Positions 52,386 through 62,089 of a stretch of 64,000 nt of DNA are shown here, one piece after another. Both the position numbers and the translations under genes were made by a program. The notes below the pieces were generated by a model. That model was given only the letters and a program-made list of their open reading frames with translations. It ran no database searches and was not told the DNA's origin. Numbering within the stretch: position 1 is the first letter of the stretch; the number at the start of each line of letters is the position of its first letter. Source of the DNA: Prevotella sp. (GTDB taxonomy: Bacteria; Bacteroidota; Bacteroidia; Bacteroidales; Bacteroidaceae); assembly GCA_016285245.1 (NCBI GenBank), contig JAEEQH010000014.1, positions 1 through 64,000 of the forward strand, in the 5' to 3' direction.

Positions 52386-53891
52386 ATGGATATATTTCTG
52401 ATTAGACTGTTACAGTTCATGCTGGCTATCAGCCTGCTTGTATTGCTCCACGAGCTGGGGCACTTCACCTTCGCCAAGCTCTTCAAGGTACGCGTGACGA
52501 GGTTCTACCTCTTCTTCAACCCACAGTTCCACATTCTCAGCACCTACGACACGTGGGTGCGCCGGCTGCTGAAGTTGAAGCCCGAGGTGGTGCCTTCGAA
52601 GGAGATCGAGGAGACCGACGACAAGGGTAAGACCAAGAAATACACGAAGAAGGAGTACGTCGGTACGGAGTACGGCCTAGGCTGGCTGCCGCTGGGCGGC
52701 TACTGTGCCATCGACGGCATGATCGACGAGACGAACACGAAACTCTCTGAAGAGACACATCCCTGGGAGTTCCGCACGAAGCCTGTGTGGCAACGTCTGC
52801 TCATCATGATTGGCGGCGTGCTCGTCAACTTCCTCCTGGCGCTGTTCATCTATGCCATGATCCTCTTCCACTGGGGCGACACCTATATCCCCGTGAAGGA
52901 CATGACGATGGGTATGAAGTTCAATGCTGAGGCCAAGGCCCTCGGCTTCCAGGACGGCGATATCCTCGTGGGTACGGAAAAGGGGGCGTTCAAGGACTTC
53001 TCTGCCGACCTCTACCGTGACATCAGCGAGGCCCACCGTGTGGACATCATCCGTGGCGGCAAGCAGCTGTCTCTGACGCTCCCCGGCGACCTGAACCTCC
53101 TTGAAATGCTTAAGTCCGAGCCGTCGTTCGTACGTCCCCTGCTGCCCGCCCTCATCGACAGCGTGATTCCCGGCACCCCTGCCGCCGAGATTGGTCTGAA
53201 GAAGGGCGACCGCATTGTCGCCATCAACGGCAAGGCCATCGACTCCTACAACGAGTTCACCGACCAGATTGGCGTCCTCAGCGACGTCCTGGCTGCCGCC
53301 AAGACGCCTGCCGACAGTCTGAAGGCACGCACAGCCATTCTCGTCGTGGAAACCAACGGAACGGCGGCAGCAAACTCTGCACTTTCCGCTCTCAACTCTC
53401 AACTTGACACATTCAGTGTCACGCTCACCCCTGACCTGAAGGTTGGCTTCGTCGCCAAGGCCCTCTCCGACATCTATAAGCCCTACACCCGCGAGTACGG
53501 TTTCTTCGAGAGCATCCCCGCCGGCATCAAGTACGGCTGGAACGTCCTAGCCAGCTACGTCGACGACATGAAGTACGTTTTCACCGCTGACGGTGCGAAG
53601 TCGCTTGGCGGCTTCGGAGCAATCGGCAGCCTCTTCCCGCCGATGTGGGACTGGTATATGTTCTGGAAGATGACGGCATTCCTCTCCATCATCCTCGCCT
53701 TCATGAACATCCTGCCCATCCCCGCCCTTGACGGCGGCCATGTGCTGTTCCTGCTCTACGAGGCCATCACACGCCGTAAGCCGTCCGAGCAGTTCATGAT
53801 TCGTGCGGAGTACGTAGGCTTCGGCATCCTCATCCTGCTGATGGTCGTGGCGAACCTCAACGATATACTGCGATGGCTGGGGTACATGTAA
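52386..53891 (+). CDS. rseP: RIP zinc metalloprotease RseP (site-2 protease)
   Basis: This 501-residue intramembrane protease cleaves anti-sigma factors or signal peptides in the membrane. It has zinc motif HELGH at 22-26 in the first helix, second membrane segment LLIMIGGVLVNFLLALFIYAMI, and a PDZ region (~255-300, PAAEIGLKKGDRIVAINGKA). The second zinc motif is NILPIPALDGGHVLFLLYEA and a last helix follows. Between PDZ and the C-terminal half, a stretch (NSALSALNSQLD, residues ~329-340) is encoded by CAACTCT-type microrepeats. It overlaps the next gene by 19 bp. Confidence 0.95.
   Translation: MDIFLIRLLQFMLAISLLVLLHELGHFTFAKLFKVRVTRFYLFFNPQFHILSTYDTWVRRLLKLKPEVVPSKEIEETDDKGKTKKYTKKEYVGTEYGLGWLPLGGYCAIDGMIDETNTKLSEETHPWEFRTKPVWQRLLIMIGGVLVNFLLALFIYAMILFHWGDTYIPVKDMTMGMKFNAEAKALGFQDGDILVGTEKGAFKDFSADLYRDISEAHRVDIIRGGKQLSLTLPGDLNLLEMLKSEPSFVRPLLPALIDSVIPGTPAAEIGLKKGDRIVAINGKAIDSYNEFTDQIGVLSDVLAAAKTPADSLKARTAILVVETNGTAAANSALSALNSQLDTFSVTLTPDLKVGFVAKALSDIYKPYTREYGFFESIPAGIKYGWNVLASYVDDMKYVFTADGAKSLGGFGAIGSLFPPMWDWYMFWKMTAFLSIILAFMNILPIPALDGGHVLFLLYEAITRRKPSEQFMIRAEYVGFGILILLMVVANLNDILRWLGYM
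53372..53405 (+). repeat. In-frame microrepeat array in rseP
   Basis: AACTCTGCACTTTCCGCTCT then CAACTCT, CAACTTG: degenerate heptamers encoding a Ser/Asn/Leu loop. Confidence 0.75.
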
Positions 53892-56878
53892 ACGTTCCCC
53901 AGGAGTGGGACCAGTTCTACCTGAAGGACGTATCGTTCGTCAATCTGATGACACGACGCATCTTCAACGTCCTCATCGTGGCCAACCCCTACGACGCGTT
54001 CATGCTCGAGGACGACGGCCGCATCGATGAGAAGATCTTCGACGAGTACATGGAGCTCGGTATGCGCTACCCGCCGACATTCACCCAGGTATCGACCACC
54101 GACGAGGCCAACGAGGTGCTGCATACCACCGATATCGACCTCGTCATCTGTATGCCAGGTAACGCCGACAACGACGCGTTCACCGTGGCCCGCGAGGTGA
54201 AGGCCGCTCACCCCGACATCCCCTGCGTGGTGCTCACGCCGTTCTCCCACGGCATCACAAAGCGCATTCAGGACGAGGATATGTCGGTCTTCGACTACGT
54301 CTTCTGTTGGCTGGGCAACACGAACCTCATCATGTCCATCATCAAGCTGCTGGAGGACAAGATGAACATCGACCACGATATCCGCGAGGCCGGTGTGCAG
54401 ATGATTCTGCTCGTCGAGGACAACATCCGCTTCTACTCGTCGATGCTGCCCAACCTCTATAACTACATCCTCGCACAGTCGAAACGCTTCTCGACTGAAG
54501 CTCTGAACCCCCACGCTGCCGCCCAGCGCAAGCGCGGACGTCCGAAGGTGGTGCTCGCCACGAACTACGAGGAAGCCATGGCCATCTACGAGAAGTACCA
54601 CGAGAACACGCTGGGCGTCATCTCCGACACCCGCTTCCCGATGAAGACCATTCCCGGCCGTCTCTCACACGTCGAGGAGGGTGACCCCGAGGCCGGTCTG
54701 AAGCTGCTGCGCGAGATCAGGAAGCGCGACGAGTACGTGCCCCTCATCCTCGACTCTTCCGAGATTGTCAATGCCGAGAAGGCGCGCGCCGAGGGCTTCC
54801 ACTTCATCGACAAGAACTCGACGAAGATGAACGTCGACCTCCATCACCTCATGGAGGAGCATATGGGTTTCGGCGACTTCGTCTTCCGCGACCCCGTGAC
54901 GAAGGCCGAGGTGGCACGCGTCTCCAGCCTGAAGGAGCTGCAGGACAACATCTTCAAGATTCCCGCCGACTCGTTGGCACGCCACGTCAGCCGCAACCAC
55001 ATGAGCCGCTGGCTCACCGCCCGCGCCATCTTCCCCGTGTCGGCGTTCCTTAAGCACGTCACGTGGCATAAGCTGCAGGATGTCGACGCCCACCGCCAGA
55101 TCATTTTCGACGCCATCGTCCAGTACCGCCGCATGAAGAACATCGGCATCGTCGCCGAGTTCGACCGTCTGAAGTTCGACCGCTACGCCCACTTCGCGCG
55201 CATCGGCGAGGGCTCCCTCGGCGGCAAGGGCCGCGGCCTGGCATTCCTTGACAAGGTCATCAAGCACCACCCCGAGCTCAACCAGTTCGAGGGTGTCGAG
55301 GTGTCCATCCCGAAGACCGTCGTCCTCTGCACCGACTTCTTCGACGAGTTCATGGACAACAACAACCTCTGGTCCATCGCCCTCAGCGATGCCGACGACG
55401 AGGTTATCCTTCAGCACTTTCTCCGGGCGCAACTGCCCGACTCGCTGATAGCCGACTTCTTCACCTTCTTCGACGCCATCGACGCCCCCATCGCCGTCCG
55501 CTCGTCGTCGTTGCTCGAGGACAGCCACTACCAGCCCTTCGCCGGCATCTACTCCACCTACATGATACCTTATCTGCAGGACAAGTACGAGATGCTGCGA
55601 ATGCTCGCCTGTGCCATCAAGAGCGTCTACGCCTCCGTCTACTACCGCGACTCGAAGGCCTACATGACCGCCACACAGAACGTCATCGACCAGGAGAAGA
55701 TGGCCGTCATCCTGCAGGAGGTCATCGGCCAGCCCCACGGCGACCTCTACTATCCCACCTTCAGCGGCGTGCTGCGCTCGTTGAACTACTACCCTATCGG
55801 CGACGAGACCGCCGAGGAGGGCATCGCCTCGCTGGCCCTCGGACTGGGCAAGTACATCGTCGACGGCGGACAGACGCTGCGCGTCTCGCCCCACCACCCC
55901 ACGCAGGTATTGCAGACCAGCGAGCTCGATCTCGCGCTGCGCGACACGCAGACGCAGTTCTACGCCCTCGACATGGCGCACGTCGGCGACGACTTCAAGG
56001 TCGACGACGGCTTTAATATAAAGAAGGTACGCGTGAAGTACGCCGACGCCGATGCCGCCCTCAACCTCATCGCCTCCACCTTCGACCCCGTCGACCAGGT
56101 CCTGCGTCCCGGCATCTACGGCGAGGGGCGCAAGGTCATCACCTTCGACGGCGTCCTCCAGCAGGGTGTCTTCCCCCTGCCAGAGCTCCTGCAGATGGCC
56201 CAGCATTTCGGCGCCGACGCCATGAAGCGTCCTGTCGAGATCGAGTTTGCGTGTAACCTTGAACCCCCGGGGGGCAGGTTCTACCTCCTCCAGATCCGTC
56301 CCATCGTCGACTCTAAGGACATGCTCGACGAGGACCTCGAGCAGATACCCGACTCCCAGTGCCTGCTGCGCAGCTACAACTCCCTGGGCCACGGCATCTA
56401 CGACGATGTCACCGATGTCGTCTACGTCAAGACCACCGACGACTTCACCGCCGCCAACAATCCCATGATAGCGCGCGAGATAGAGACCGTCAACCAGCAC
56501 TTCCTCGACGGCGGTGGCTCCTACGTCCTCATCGGCCCCGGCCGCTGGGGCAGCAGCGACCCCTGGTTAGGCATCCCCGTGAAGTGGCCGCATATCTCCG
56601 CCGCCCGTGTCATCGTCGAGACTGGTCTGAAGAACTATCACGTAGACCCCTCACAGGGTACCCATTTCTTCCAGAACCTCACGTCGTTCGGTGTCGGCTA
56701 CTTCACCATCAACACCTATACCGGCGACGGTATCCTACAGCAGGAGCTACTCGACGCCCTGCCCGCCGTCTACGAGACCGAGTACGTCCGCCACGTCCGC
56801 TTCCCCCATCCCCTGAAGATTATGATGGACGGCAAGCGGCAGCAGGGTCTTGTCCTACTGCCGCCCGACGAGTCGTGA
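53873..56878 (+). CDS. Receiver-domain fusion to a PEP synthase/PPDK ATP-binding domain
   Basis: This protein is 1001 residues. Residues ~26-150 look like a degenerate receiver domain (VLIVANPYDAFMLEDDGR; the phosphoacceptor place is Cys in DLVICMPG). Residues ~175-320 look like a second receiver domain with the canonical set: D183 in LLVEDN, D252 in VISDTRFP, S295/S296, K314 in FIDKN. Residues ~430-840 match the pyruvate phosphate dikinase N-terminal ATP-grasp domain (GEGSLGGKGRGLAFL, IAVRSSSLLEDS, ending FYLLQIRPI). The phosphohistidine and PEP domains are missing. The product is usually named PEP/pyruvate-binding protein; function is unknown. It overlaps rseP by 19 bp. Confidence 0.88.
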   Translation: MAGVHVNVPQEWDQFYLKDVSFVNLMTRRIFNVLIVANPYDAFMLEDDGRIDEKIFDEYMELGMRYPPTFTQVSTTDEANEVLHTTDIDLVICMPGNADNDAFTVAREVKAAHPDIPCVVLTPFSHGITKRIQDEDMSVFDYVFCWLGNTNLIMSIIKLLEDKMNIDHDIREAGVQMILLVEDNIRFYSSMLPNLYNYILAQSKRFSTEALNPHAAAQRKRGRPKVVLATNYEEAMAIYEKYHENTLGVISDTRFPMKTIPGRLSHVEEGDPEAGLKLLREIRKRDEYVPLILDSSEIVNAEKARAEGFHFIDKNSTKMNVDLHHLMEEHMGFGDFVFRDPVTKAEVARVSSLKELQDNIFKIPADSLARHVSRNHMSRWLTARAIFPVSAFLKHVTWHKLQDVDAHRQIIFDAIVQYRRMKNIGIVAEFDRLKFDRYAHFARIGEGSLGGKGRGLAFLDKVIKHHPELNQFEGVEVSIPKTVVLCTDFFDEFMDNNNLWSIALSDADDEVILQHFLRAQLPDSLIADFFTFFDAIDAPIAVRSSSLLEDSHYQPFAGIYSTYMIPYLQDKYEMLRMLACAIKSVYASVYYRDSKAYMTATQNVIDQEKMAVILQEVIGQPHGDLYYPTFSGVLRSLNYYPIGDETAEEGIASLALGLGKYIVDGGQTLRVSPHHPTQVLQTSELDLALRDTQTQFYALDMAHVGDDFKVDDGFNIKKVRVKYADADAALNLIASTFDPVDQVLRPGIYGEGRKVITFDGVLQQGVFPLPELLQMAQHFGADAMKRPVEIEFACNLEPPGGRFYLLQIRPIVDSKDMLDEDLEQIPDSQCLLRSYNSLGHGIYDDVTDVVYVKTTDDFTAANNPMIAREIETVNQHFLDGGGSYVLIGPGRWGSSDPWLGIPVKWPHISAARVIVETGLKNYHVDPSQGTHFFQNLTSFGVGYFTINTYTGDGILQQELLDALPAVYETEYVRHVRFPHPLKIMMDGKRQQGLVLLPPDES

Positions 56879-56913
56879 CACGACCTCAAACCGACAATTT
56901 GTTAAAAGAAGGG

Positions 56914-56931
56914 AGGCGTTTCAATACGCCT
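56914..56931 (-). terminator. Weak terminator hairpin at the asnB end
   Basis: AGGCGT (56914-56919) / ACGCCT (56926-56931), followed on the minus strand by CCCTTCTTTT. The asnB stop codon lies at the edge of the loop. Confidence 0.5.
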
Positions 56932-58606
56932 GCTCGTGTACGCCCTTGACGGCACGGCCGCTGGGATCGTTCATATTCTTGAAGGCGGCGTCCCACTCCA
57001 AGGCGATGGCGGTGGAACAAGCGACGCTGGCCTCCTGGTTGACGCTGCGTGCGGCGGAGTCGCTGGGGAAGTGCTCGGCAAAGATGGAGCGGTAGTAGTA
57101 CTCCTCCTTATTGAGCGGCGGGTTGATGGGGAAGCGCTCGGCGGCGTGGGCCATCTGCTCGTCGGTGACGGCTTCGGCGGTGATCTTCTTCAAGGTGTCA
57201 ATCCAGCTATAGCCGACACCGTCGCTGAACTGCTCCTTCTGTCGCCAGGCAATCTCCTCAGGCAGCATATCGGCGAAGGCCTCGCGGACGATGCGTTTCT
57301 CGATCTCGAATCCAGGTTCTCCAGACTTCTTCGGGCCACACATCTTGGCCTCGGGATTGGTACGCATGGCGACATCAAGGAACTCCTTGTCGAGGAAAGG
57401 CACTCGGCCCTCGACACCCCATGCCGAAAGGCTTTTGTTGGCACGCAGACAGTCGTAGAAATGGAGCTTCGAGAGCTTGCGAACGGTCTCCTCGTGGAAG
57501 GCCTTGGCCGATGGCGCTTTGTGGAAGTAGAGGTAGCCGCCGAAGATTTCGTCGGCACCCTCACCGCTAAGTACCATCTTAATGCCCATCGACTTGATGA
57601 CGCGTGCCAGCAGGTACATCGGTGTGGAGGCACGGACTGTGGTGACGTCGTAGGTCTCGATGAAATAGATGACATCACGGATGGCATCCAGTCCCTCTTG
57701 GATGGTATAGTTGATCTCGTGGTGAACGGTGCCGATGTGGTCGGCGACGAGCTTCGCCTTGGCGAGGTCAGGGGCACCCTTCAGACCTACGGCAAACGAG
57801 TGCAGGCGGGGCCAGTAGGCACGTGTCTGCGAGTTGTCCTCGATGCGGTGCTCACTGAACTTCTCGGCAATGGCGGAGATGACAGAAGAGTCAAGGCCGC
57901 CAGAGAGGAGCACGCCATAGGGCACATCGGACATCAGCTGGCGCTTCACGGCATCCTCCAGCGCATCGTGGATGGCCTCGACAGAAGCGGAGTTGTCCTT
58001 GACGGCGTCGTAGTCGAACCAGTCGCGCTTGTAGTAGCGCTTCATGCCTGGGTCCTCGCTCCAGTAATAATGTCCAGGGAGGAAGGGTTCGTAGCGCTCA
58101 CAGTGACCTTCGAGGGCCTTCAGTTCGCTGGCCACATACACCGTACCATCTGAATCGTATCCTATATATAAAGGTATGACGCCGATGGGATCGCGGGCAA
58201 TCAGGAACTCATTCTTCTCCTCGTCATAAAGCACAAAGGCAAAGATGCCGCTCAGGTCCTCGAGGAAGTCGATGCCCTTCTCCCGATAGAGTGCCAGTAT
58301 CACCTCACAGTCCGAGCCTGTCTGGAACTCGTACTGGCCGGCATAGCGGCGACGGATCTCCTGATGGTTGTATATCTCACCGTTGACCGCCAGCACCTGC
58401 TTACGGTCGGGCGAAAACAGCGGCTGTCCACCTGACTCTGGGTCCACGATGCTCAGTCGCTCATGGGCCAGAATAGCACTTCCGCCAGAATAGATACCAC
58501 TCCAGTCGGGTCCGCGATGACGGATCTTCTGACTCATCTTCAATGCCTTATCGCGCAGCGCATGCGTCTGCTCCTTCACATTTAATATAGCTACAATTCC
58601 ACACAT
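56921..58606 (-). CDS. asnB: Asparagine synthase B (glutamine-hydrolysing)
   Basis: This 561-residue protein makes asparagine from aspartate, ATP and glutamine. It has N-terminal nucleophile Cys2 (MCGIVAILN), glutaminase motifs RHRGPDWSGIY and AVNGEIYNHQEIR, then the synthetase domain with PP-loop LLSGGLDSSVISAIA, and SGEGADEIFGGYLYFHKAP. It is the last gene of a cluster of ammonium and glutamine users (amt, pyrG, PurF-like). Confidence 0.97.
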   Translation of the reverse strand: MCGIVAILNVKEQTHALRDKALKMSQKIRHRGPDWSGIYSGGSAILAHERLSIVDPESGGQPLFSPDRKQVLAVNGEIYNHQEIRRRYAGQYEFQTGSDCEVILALYREKGIDFLEDLSGIFAFVLYDEEKNEFLIARDPIGVIPLYIGYDSDGTVYVASELKALEGHCERYEPFLPGHYYWSEDPGMKRYYKRDWFDYDAVKDNSASVEAIHDALEDAVKRQLMSDVPYGVLLSGGLDSSVISAIAEKFSEHRIEDNSQTRAYWPRLHSFAVGLKGAPDLAKAKLVADHIGTVHHEINYTIQEGLDAIRDVIYFIETYDVTTVRASTPMYLLARVIKSMGIKMVLSGEGADEIFGGYLYFHKAPSAKAFHEETVRKLSKLHFYDCLRANKSLSAWGVEGRVPFLDKEFLDVAMRTNPEAKMCGPKKSGEPGFEIEKRIVREAFADMLPEEIAWRQKEQFSDGVGYSWIDTLKKITAEAVTDEQMAHAAERFPINPPLNKEEYYYRSIFAEHFPSDSAARSVNQEASVACSTAIALEWDAAFKNMNDPSGRAVKGVHEQAY

Positions 58607-58610
58607 AATG

Positions 58611-58664
58611 ATATTTACGATTTAACGTTTTTCTATTTACTTTTAATTTGACTATCTACGATTC
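58611..58664 (-). repeat. Junction microrepeats between the PurF-like gene and asnB
   Basis: Degenerate octamers of ATTTACGA/TTTAACG type on the + strand. The array covers the stop codon (58652-58654) of the upstream gene. Confidence 0.75.
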
Positions 58665-60382
58665 TTCTCCACGTAGTCCACAAAAGCCTGGTTGCAGAGG
58701 CGTGTTCCGCCAGGTGTGGGGTAATGGCCGGTGAAGTACCAGTCTCCGGGATGGTTGGGGCAGGCCTCATGGAGTCCCTCGATGCCTTGGAATACGAGTT
58801 CAATGGGCGCCTGCATATTCTTTGGGCGCAGCATCTCCACAATCTTCTGATTAATCTCATCGACGGTGAACGGCTCGTATAGGGCACGGACATGGTTGGC
58901 TTCCGCCACAGATTCCTTACACTTCCGATACACATCGTTGACCAGCTGCCAGAGACCGCGCTCCTCGATGAGTGCCATGGTGGCACGGAAGGCGCAGAAC
59001 TCCTCCAAACGGGGCATATCGATGCCGTAATAGTCGGGGTAACGAATCTGCGGCGAGCTACTGACCATCACGATCTTCTTGGGGTGCAGACGGTCGAGGA
59101 TCTTGAAGATGCTCTCGCGGAGGGTGGTGCCGCGGACGATGCTGTCGTCGATGATGACGAGATTGTCCTCGTAGGGCCTGAGCGAGCCGTAGCTGATGTC
59201 GTAGACATGGGCAGCGAGGTCGTTGCGCTCGGAGTTGTCGGCGATGAATGTGCGCATCTTGATGTCCTTCCAGACCACCTTCTCCGTGCGGACACTGTAG
59301 CCCTGACGACGGAAGCCATCGGTCATGCCGTAGTAGGCGACCTCGGCGGTGTTGGGTATATACGAAAAGACGGTATTGTCGACATCGCCGTCAATGGCCT
59401 TGAGAATGGCTGGTGTCAGCTGTTCGCCCAGCCGTTTGCGCTCCTGATAGATGTCCTGGTCGGAGCCGCGGCTGAAGTAGATGCGTTCAAAGGAACAAGC
59501 CGCCAACTGTTGGGCGGGCATAATCTGTTCCAGTTTCATGTTGCCATTCATGTGGACGATCAGCGCCTGACCAGGCATCAGCTCGTGTATGTTCTCTGCC
59601 TGCAGATCGAAGGTGGTCTGTAGTACAGGACGCTCGCTGGCCAGGGCAATAATCTCGTCGTCCTGATACCAGAAGGCGGGGCGGATGCCCCAGGGGTCGC
59701 GCACGGAGAACATCTCGCCGCTGCCCGTCAGTCCGCACATTACGTAGCCGCCGTCGTAGTGGTTCATCGTAGTACGCAGCACGTTCGCTATCTCCACATG
59801 GTCATCGATATAGCTGGTGATGTCGGTGCCCGTCAGGTTCTTCTCGCGAGCCTCCTGATAGAGTCGTTCCACCTCACGGTCCAGCCGGTGGCCCATCAGT
59901 TCGAGCGTAATGTAGGAGTCACCATAGATACGTGGCGACTGGCCCTGCTCCGTCAGAAAGCGGAAGACCTCGTCGATGTTGGTCATATTGAAGTTACCAC
60001 ACAGACAGAGGTTCTTGGCGCGCCAGTTATTACGGCGCAGGAACGGGTGAACGAATTGCAGTCCACTCTTACCGGTGGTGGAATAGCGCAGGTGGCCCAT
60101 ATACAACTCGCCTGCCATCTCCTGAGTGACACGCGAGAATATCTCGGTGATGGCATCCTTACCCTCAGCCTTCTCGCGGAACATATATTCGGTGCCCGGC
60201 TCTTTGTTCATGCATACCGTGGCCAGTCCCGCTCCTTCCTGTCCGCGGTTGTGTTGTTTCTCCATCATCAGATAGAGCTTGTTGAACCCGTAGGCCCGCG
60301 TACCGTATTTCTTCTGGTAGTAGTCCAACGGCTTCAACAGGCGGATCATCGCCACACCACACTCATGCTTCAGCTGTTCCAT
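58652..60382 (-). CDS. Amidophosphoribosyltransferase family protein (PurF-like)
   Basis: This 576-residue protein has the start MEQLKHECGVAMIRLLKPLD; Cys8 would be the glutaminase nucleophile after propeptide removal. GQEGAGLATV, GHLRYSTTGKSG and CGNFNMTN are glutaminase marks. The phosphoribosyltransferase domain carries the PRPP loop VIIDDSIVRGTTLRESI and VSSSPQIRYPDYYGIDM. It transfers glutamine amide nitrogen to PRPP in purine synthesis. It is longer than usual PurF (~470-500) and of a Bacteroidetes type that can coexist with a standard PurF. The frame is open upstream to 60592, but that part runs into pyrG and shows no homology. Confidence 0.9.
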   Translation of the reverse strand: MEQLKHECGVAMIRLLKPLDYYQKKYGTRAYGFNKLYLMMEKQHNRGQEGAGLATVCMNKEPGTEYMFREKAEGKDAITEIFSRVTQEMAGELYMGHLRYSTTGKSGLQFVHPFLRRNNWRAKNLCLCGNFNMTNIDEVFRFLTEQGQSPRIYGDSYITLELMGHRLDREVERLYQEAREKNLTGTDITSYIDDHVEIANVLRTTMNHYDGGYVMCGLTGSGEMFSVRDPWGIRPAFWYQDDEIIALASERPVLQTTFDLQAENIHELMPGQALIVHMNGNMKLEQIMPAQQLAACSFERIYFSRGSDQDIYQERKRLGEQLTPAILKAIDGDVDNTVFSYIPNTAEVAYYGMTDGFRRQGYSVRTEKVVWKDIKMRTFIADNSERNDLAAHVYDISYGSLRPYEDNLVIIDDSIVRGTTLRESIFKILDRLHPKKIVMVSSSPQIRYPDYYGIDMPRLEEFCAFRATMALIEERGLWQLVNDVYRKCKESVAEANHVRALYEPFTVDEINQKIVEMLRPKNMQAPIELVFQGIEGLHEACPNHPGDWYFTGHYPTPGGTRLCNQAFVDYVEKNRR

Positions 60383-60400
60383 ACTTTTTTCTTTTCTACA

Positions 60401-60437
60401 ACGAATTATCATTCGTGTAATTCGTCTTAATTCGTTG
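60401..60437 (-). repeat. Junction microrepeats at pyrG stop
   Basis: ATTCGTGTA, ATTCGTCTTA, ATTCGTTG on the + strand; the pyrG stop (60427-60429) lies in the second unit and the last encodes TTN of PyrG. Confidence 0.8.
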
Positions 60438-62031
60438 TTTTTATACAAGCCTTGATGAAGCTCATGAAGAGGGGATGCGGGTGGAGAACCGTTGAGGAGT
60501 ATTCGGGGTGGAACTGGGCACCGATGTACCAGCGTTTGTCGGGAATCTCGACAATTTCGACGAGATTGGCGGCAGGATTGATACCCACGCACTTCATGCC
60601 AGCCTGTTCGTACTCTTCCTTGTACTTGTTGTTGAACTCGTAGCGATGACGGTGGCGCTCGCTGACTCGCGGTTTGGCACCATAGGCATCGTAGACACGA
60701 CTATCCTTCACAAGCTCACATTCGTAGGCTCCGAGCCTCATGGTGCCGCCCATCTGGGTGATACTCTTCTGCTCCTCCATCATGTCGATGACGTTATGGG
60801 GGGTGTCGGGATTCATTTCTGCACTATTGGCGTCCTTATAGCCCAAGACATTGCGGGCGAACTCGATGACCATCATCTGCATACCCAAACAGATACCGAA
60901 GGTAGGCACGTCGTGGGTGCGAGCATACTCAGCGGCGATGATTTTTCCCTCGATACCGCGCTGACCGAAGCCCGGACAGATAACGATGCCTGCCATACCC
61001 TCCAGTTGTGTGGCGACGTTCTCTACCGTCAGTTCCTGACTGTTCACGAAGTGTATGCGAACCTTCACGTCGTTGTAGATGCCGGCCAGGTTCAGACTCT
61101 CACGGATGCTCTTGTAGGCGTCCTGCAGGTCGTACTTGCCCACCAGCGCGACGTGTACCTCGCGGATGGCGTTGCGCTGCTTGTCTAAAAAGTCTTGCCA
61201 GGGCTTCATGGCGGGTGTCTCGCCCACGGGGATGCCAATCTTCCGCATGATGGCGGCGTCCAGTCCCTGTTTCTGCATACTCACCGGCACCTCGTAGATG
61301 CTCGGCATATCCTCACTCTGAACGACGCACTCCAAGTCAACGTTACAGAACGAAGCCACCTTCAAGCGTATAGCGTCGCTGAGGTGTCGCTCCGTACGCA
61401 GTACCAGTATATCGGGCTGGATACCCATCCCCTGCAGTTCCTTCACGCTATGCTGCGTCGGCTTTGTCTTCAACTCATCGGCAGCCTTCAGGTAAGGCAC
61501 GTAGGTCAGGTGTACACACACAGCGTCGCGCCCCAGCTGCCAGCGCAGCTGACGGATGGCCTCCATGAACGGTGCACTCTCGATGTCGCCGATGGTGCCG
61601 CCCACCTCGGTGATGACGAAGTCGAGGCCCTCGTCGAGACCCTCGCGCAGCATCTGCCGCTTAATCTCGTCGGTGATATGCGGTACAACCTGGATGGTCT
61701 TTCCAAGATAGTCGCCGCGCCGCTCACGATCGATGACGGTCTTGTAGATGCGTCCCGTCGTTATCGAGTTGTTGCGCGTGGTGTGAATGCCCGTGAACCG
61801 CTCGTAATGGCCCAGGTCGAGGTCGGTCTCAAAACCGTCCTCTGTCACGTAGCACTCACCATGCTCATAGGGGTTCAGAGTGCCTGGATCGATATTGATG
61901 TAGGGGTCGAACTTCTGTATGGTGACCTTGTAACCGCGTGCCTGCAACAGCTTGCCGATAGATGCGGAGATGATGCCCTTGCCTAACGAGGAGACCACAC
62001 CGCCCGTAACGAAGATATATTTTGTATCCAC
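60427..62031 (-). CDS. pyrG: CTP synthase
   Basis: This 534-residue protein converts UTP to CTP with ATP and glutamine. It has a synthetase domain with FVTGGVVSSLGKGIISASIG, KFDPYINIDPGTLNPYEHGE, GGTIGDIESAPF, then a class I glutaminase domain with CPGFGQRGIEGKI, the nucleophile in FGICLGMQMMV, and QFHPEYSS. It starts with GTG at 62031 (GTGGATACAAAA); no ATG is near and the conserved start is covered. Confidence 0.97.
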   Translation of the reverse strand: MDTKYIFVTGGVVSSLGKGIISASIGKLLQARGYKVTIQKFDPYINIDPGTLNPYEHGECYVTEDGFETDLDLGHYERFTGIHTTRNNSITTGRIYKTVIDRERRGDYLGKTIQVVPHITDEIKRQMLREGLDEGLDFVITEVGGTIGDIESAPFMEAIRQLRWQLGRDAVCVHLTYVPYLKAADELKTKPTQHSVKELQGMGIQPDILVLRTERHLSDAIRLKVASFCNVDLECVVQSEDMPSIYEVPVSMQKQGLDAAIMRKIGIPVGETPAMKPWQDFLDKQRNAIREVHVALVGKYDLQDAYKSIRESLNLAGIYNDVKVRIHFVNSQELTVENVATQLEGMAGIVICPGFGQRGIEGKIIAAEYARTHDVPTFGICLGMQMMVIEFARNVLGYKDANSAEMNPDTPHNVIDMMEEQKSITQMGGTMRLGAYECELVKDSRVYDAYGAKPRVSERHRHRYEFNNKYKEEYEQAGMKCVGINPAANLVEIVEIPDKRWYIGAQFHPEYSSTVLHPHPLFMSFIKACIKTTN

Positions 62032-62035
62032 TGTG

Positions 62036-62089
62036 ACAATTTACGATTTGACTATTTGACGATTTAACGATTTCAATTCTTCAATTTTT
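62036..62089 (-). repeat. Octamer array between amt and pyrG
   Basis: On the + strand TTTACGA, TTTGACTA, TTTGACGA, TTTAACGA, then TTCAATTC-type units. The amt stop (62073-62075) lies inside. Confidence 0.85.

Noticed and set aside
60383..60592. 70-residue upstream extension of the PurF-like protein
   Set aside because: It overlaps the pyrG 3' end by over 160 bp, shows no homology, and would bury the catalytic Cys far from the N-terminus.
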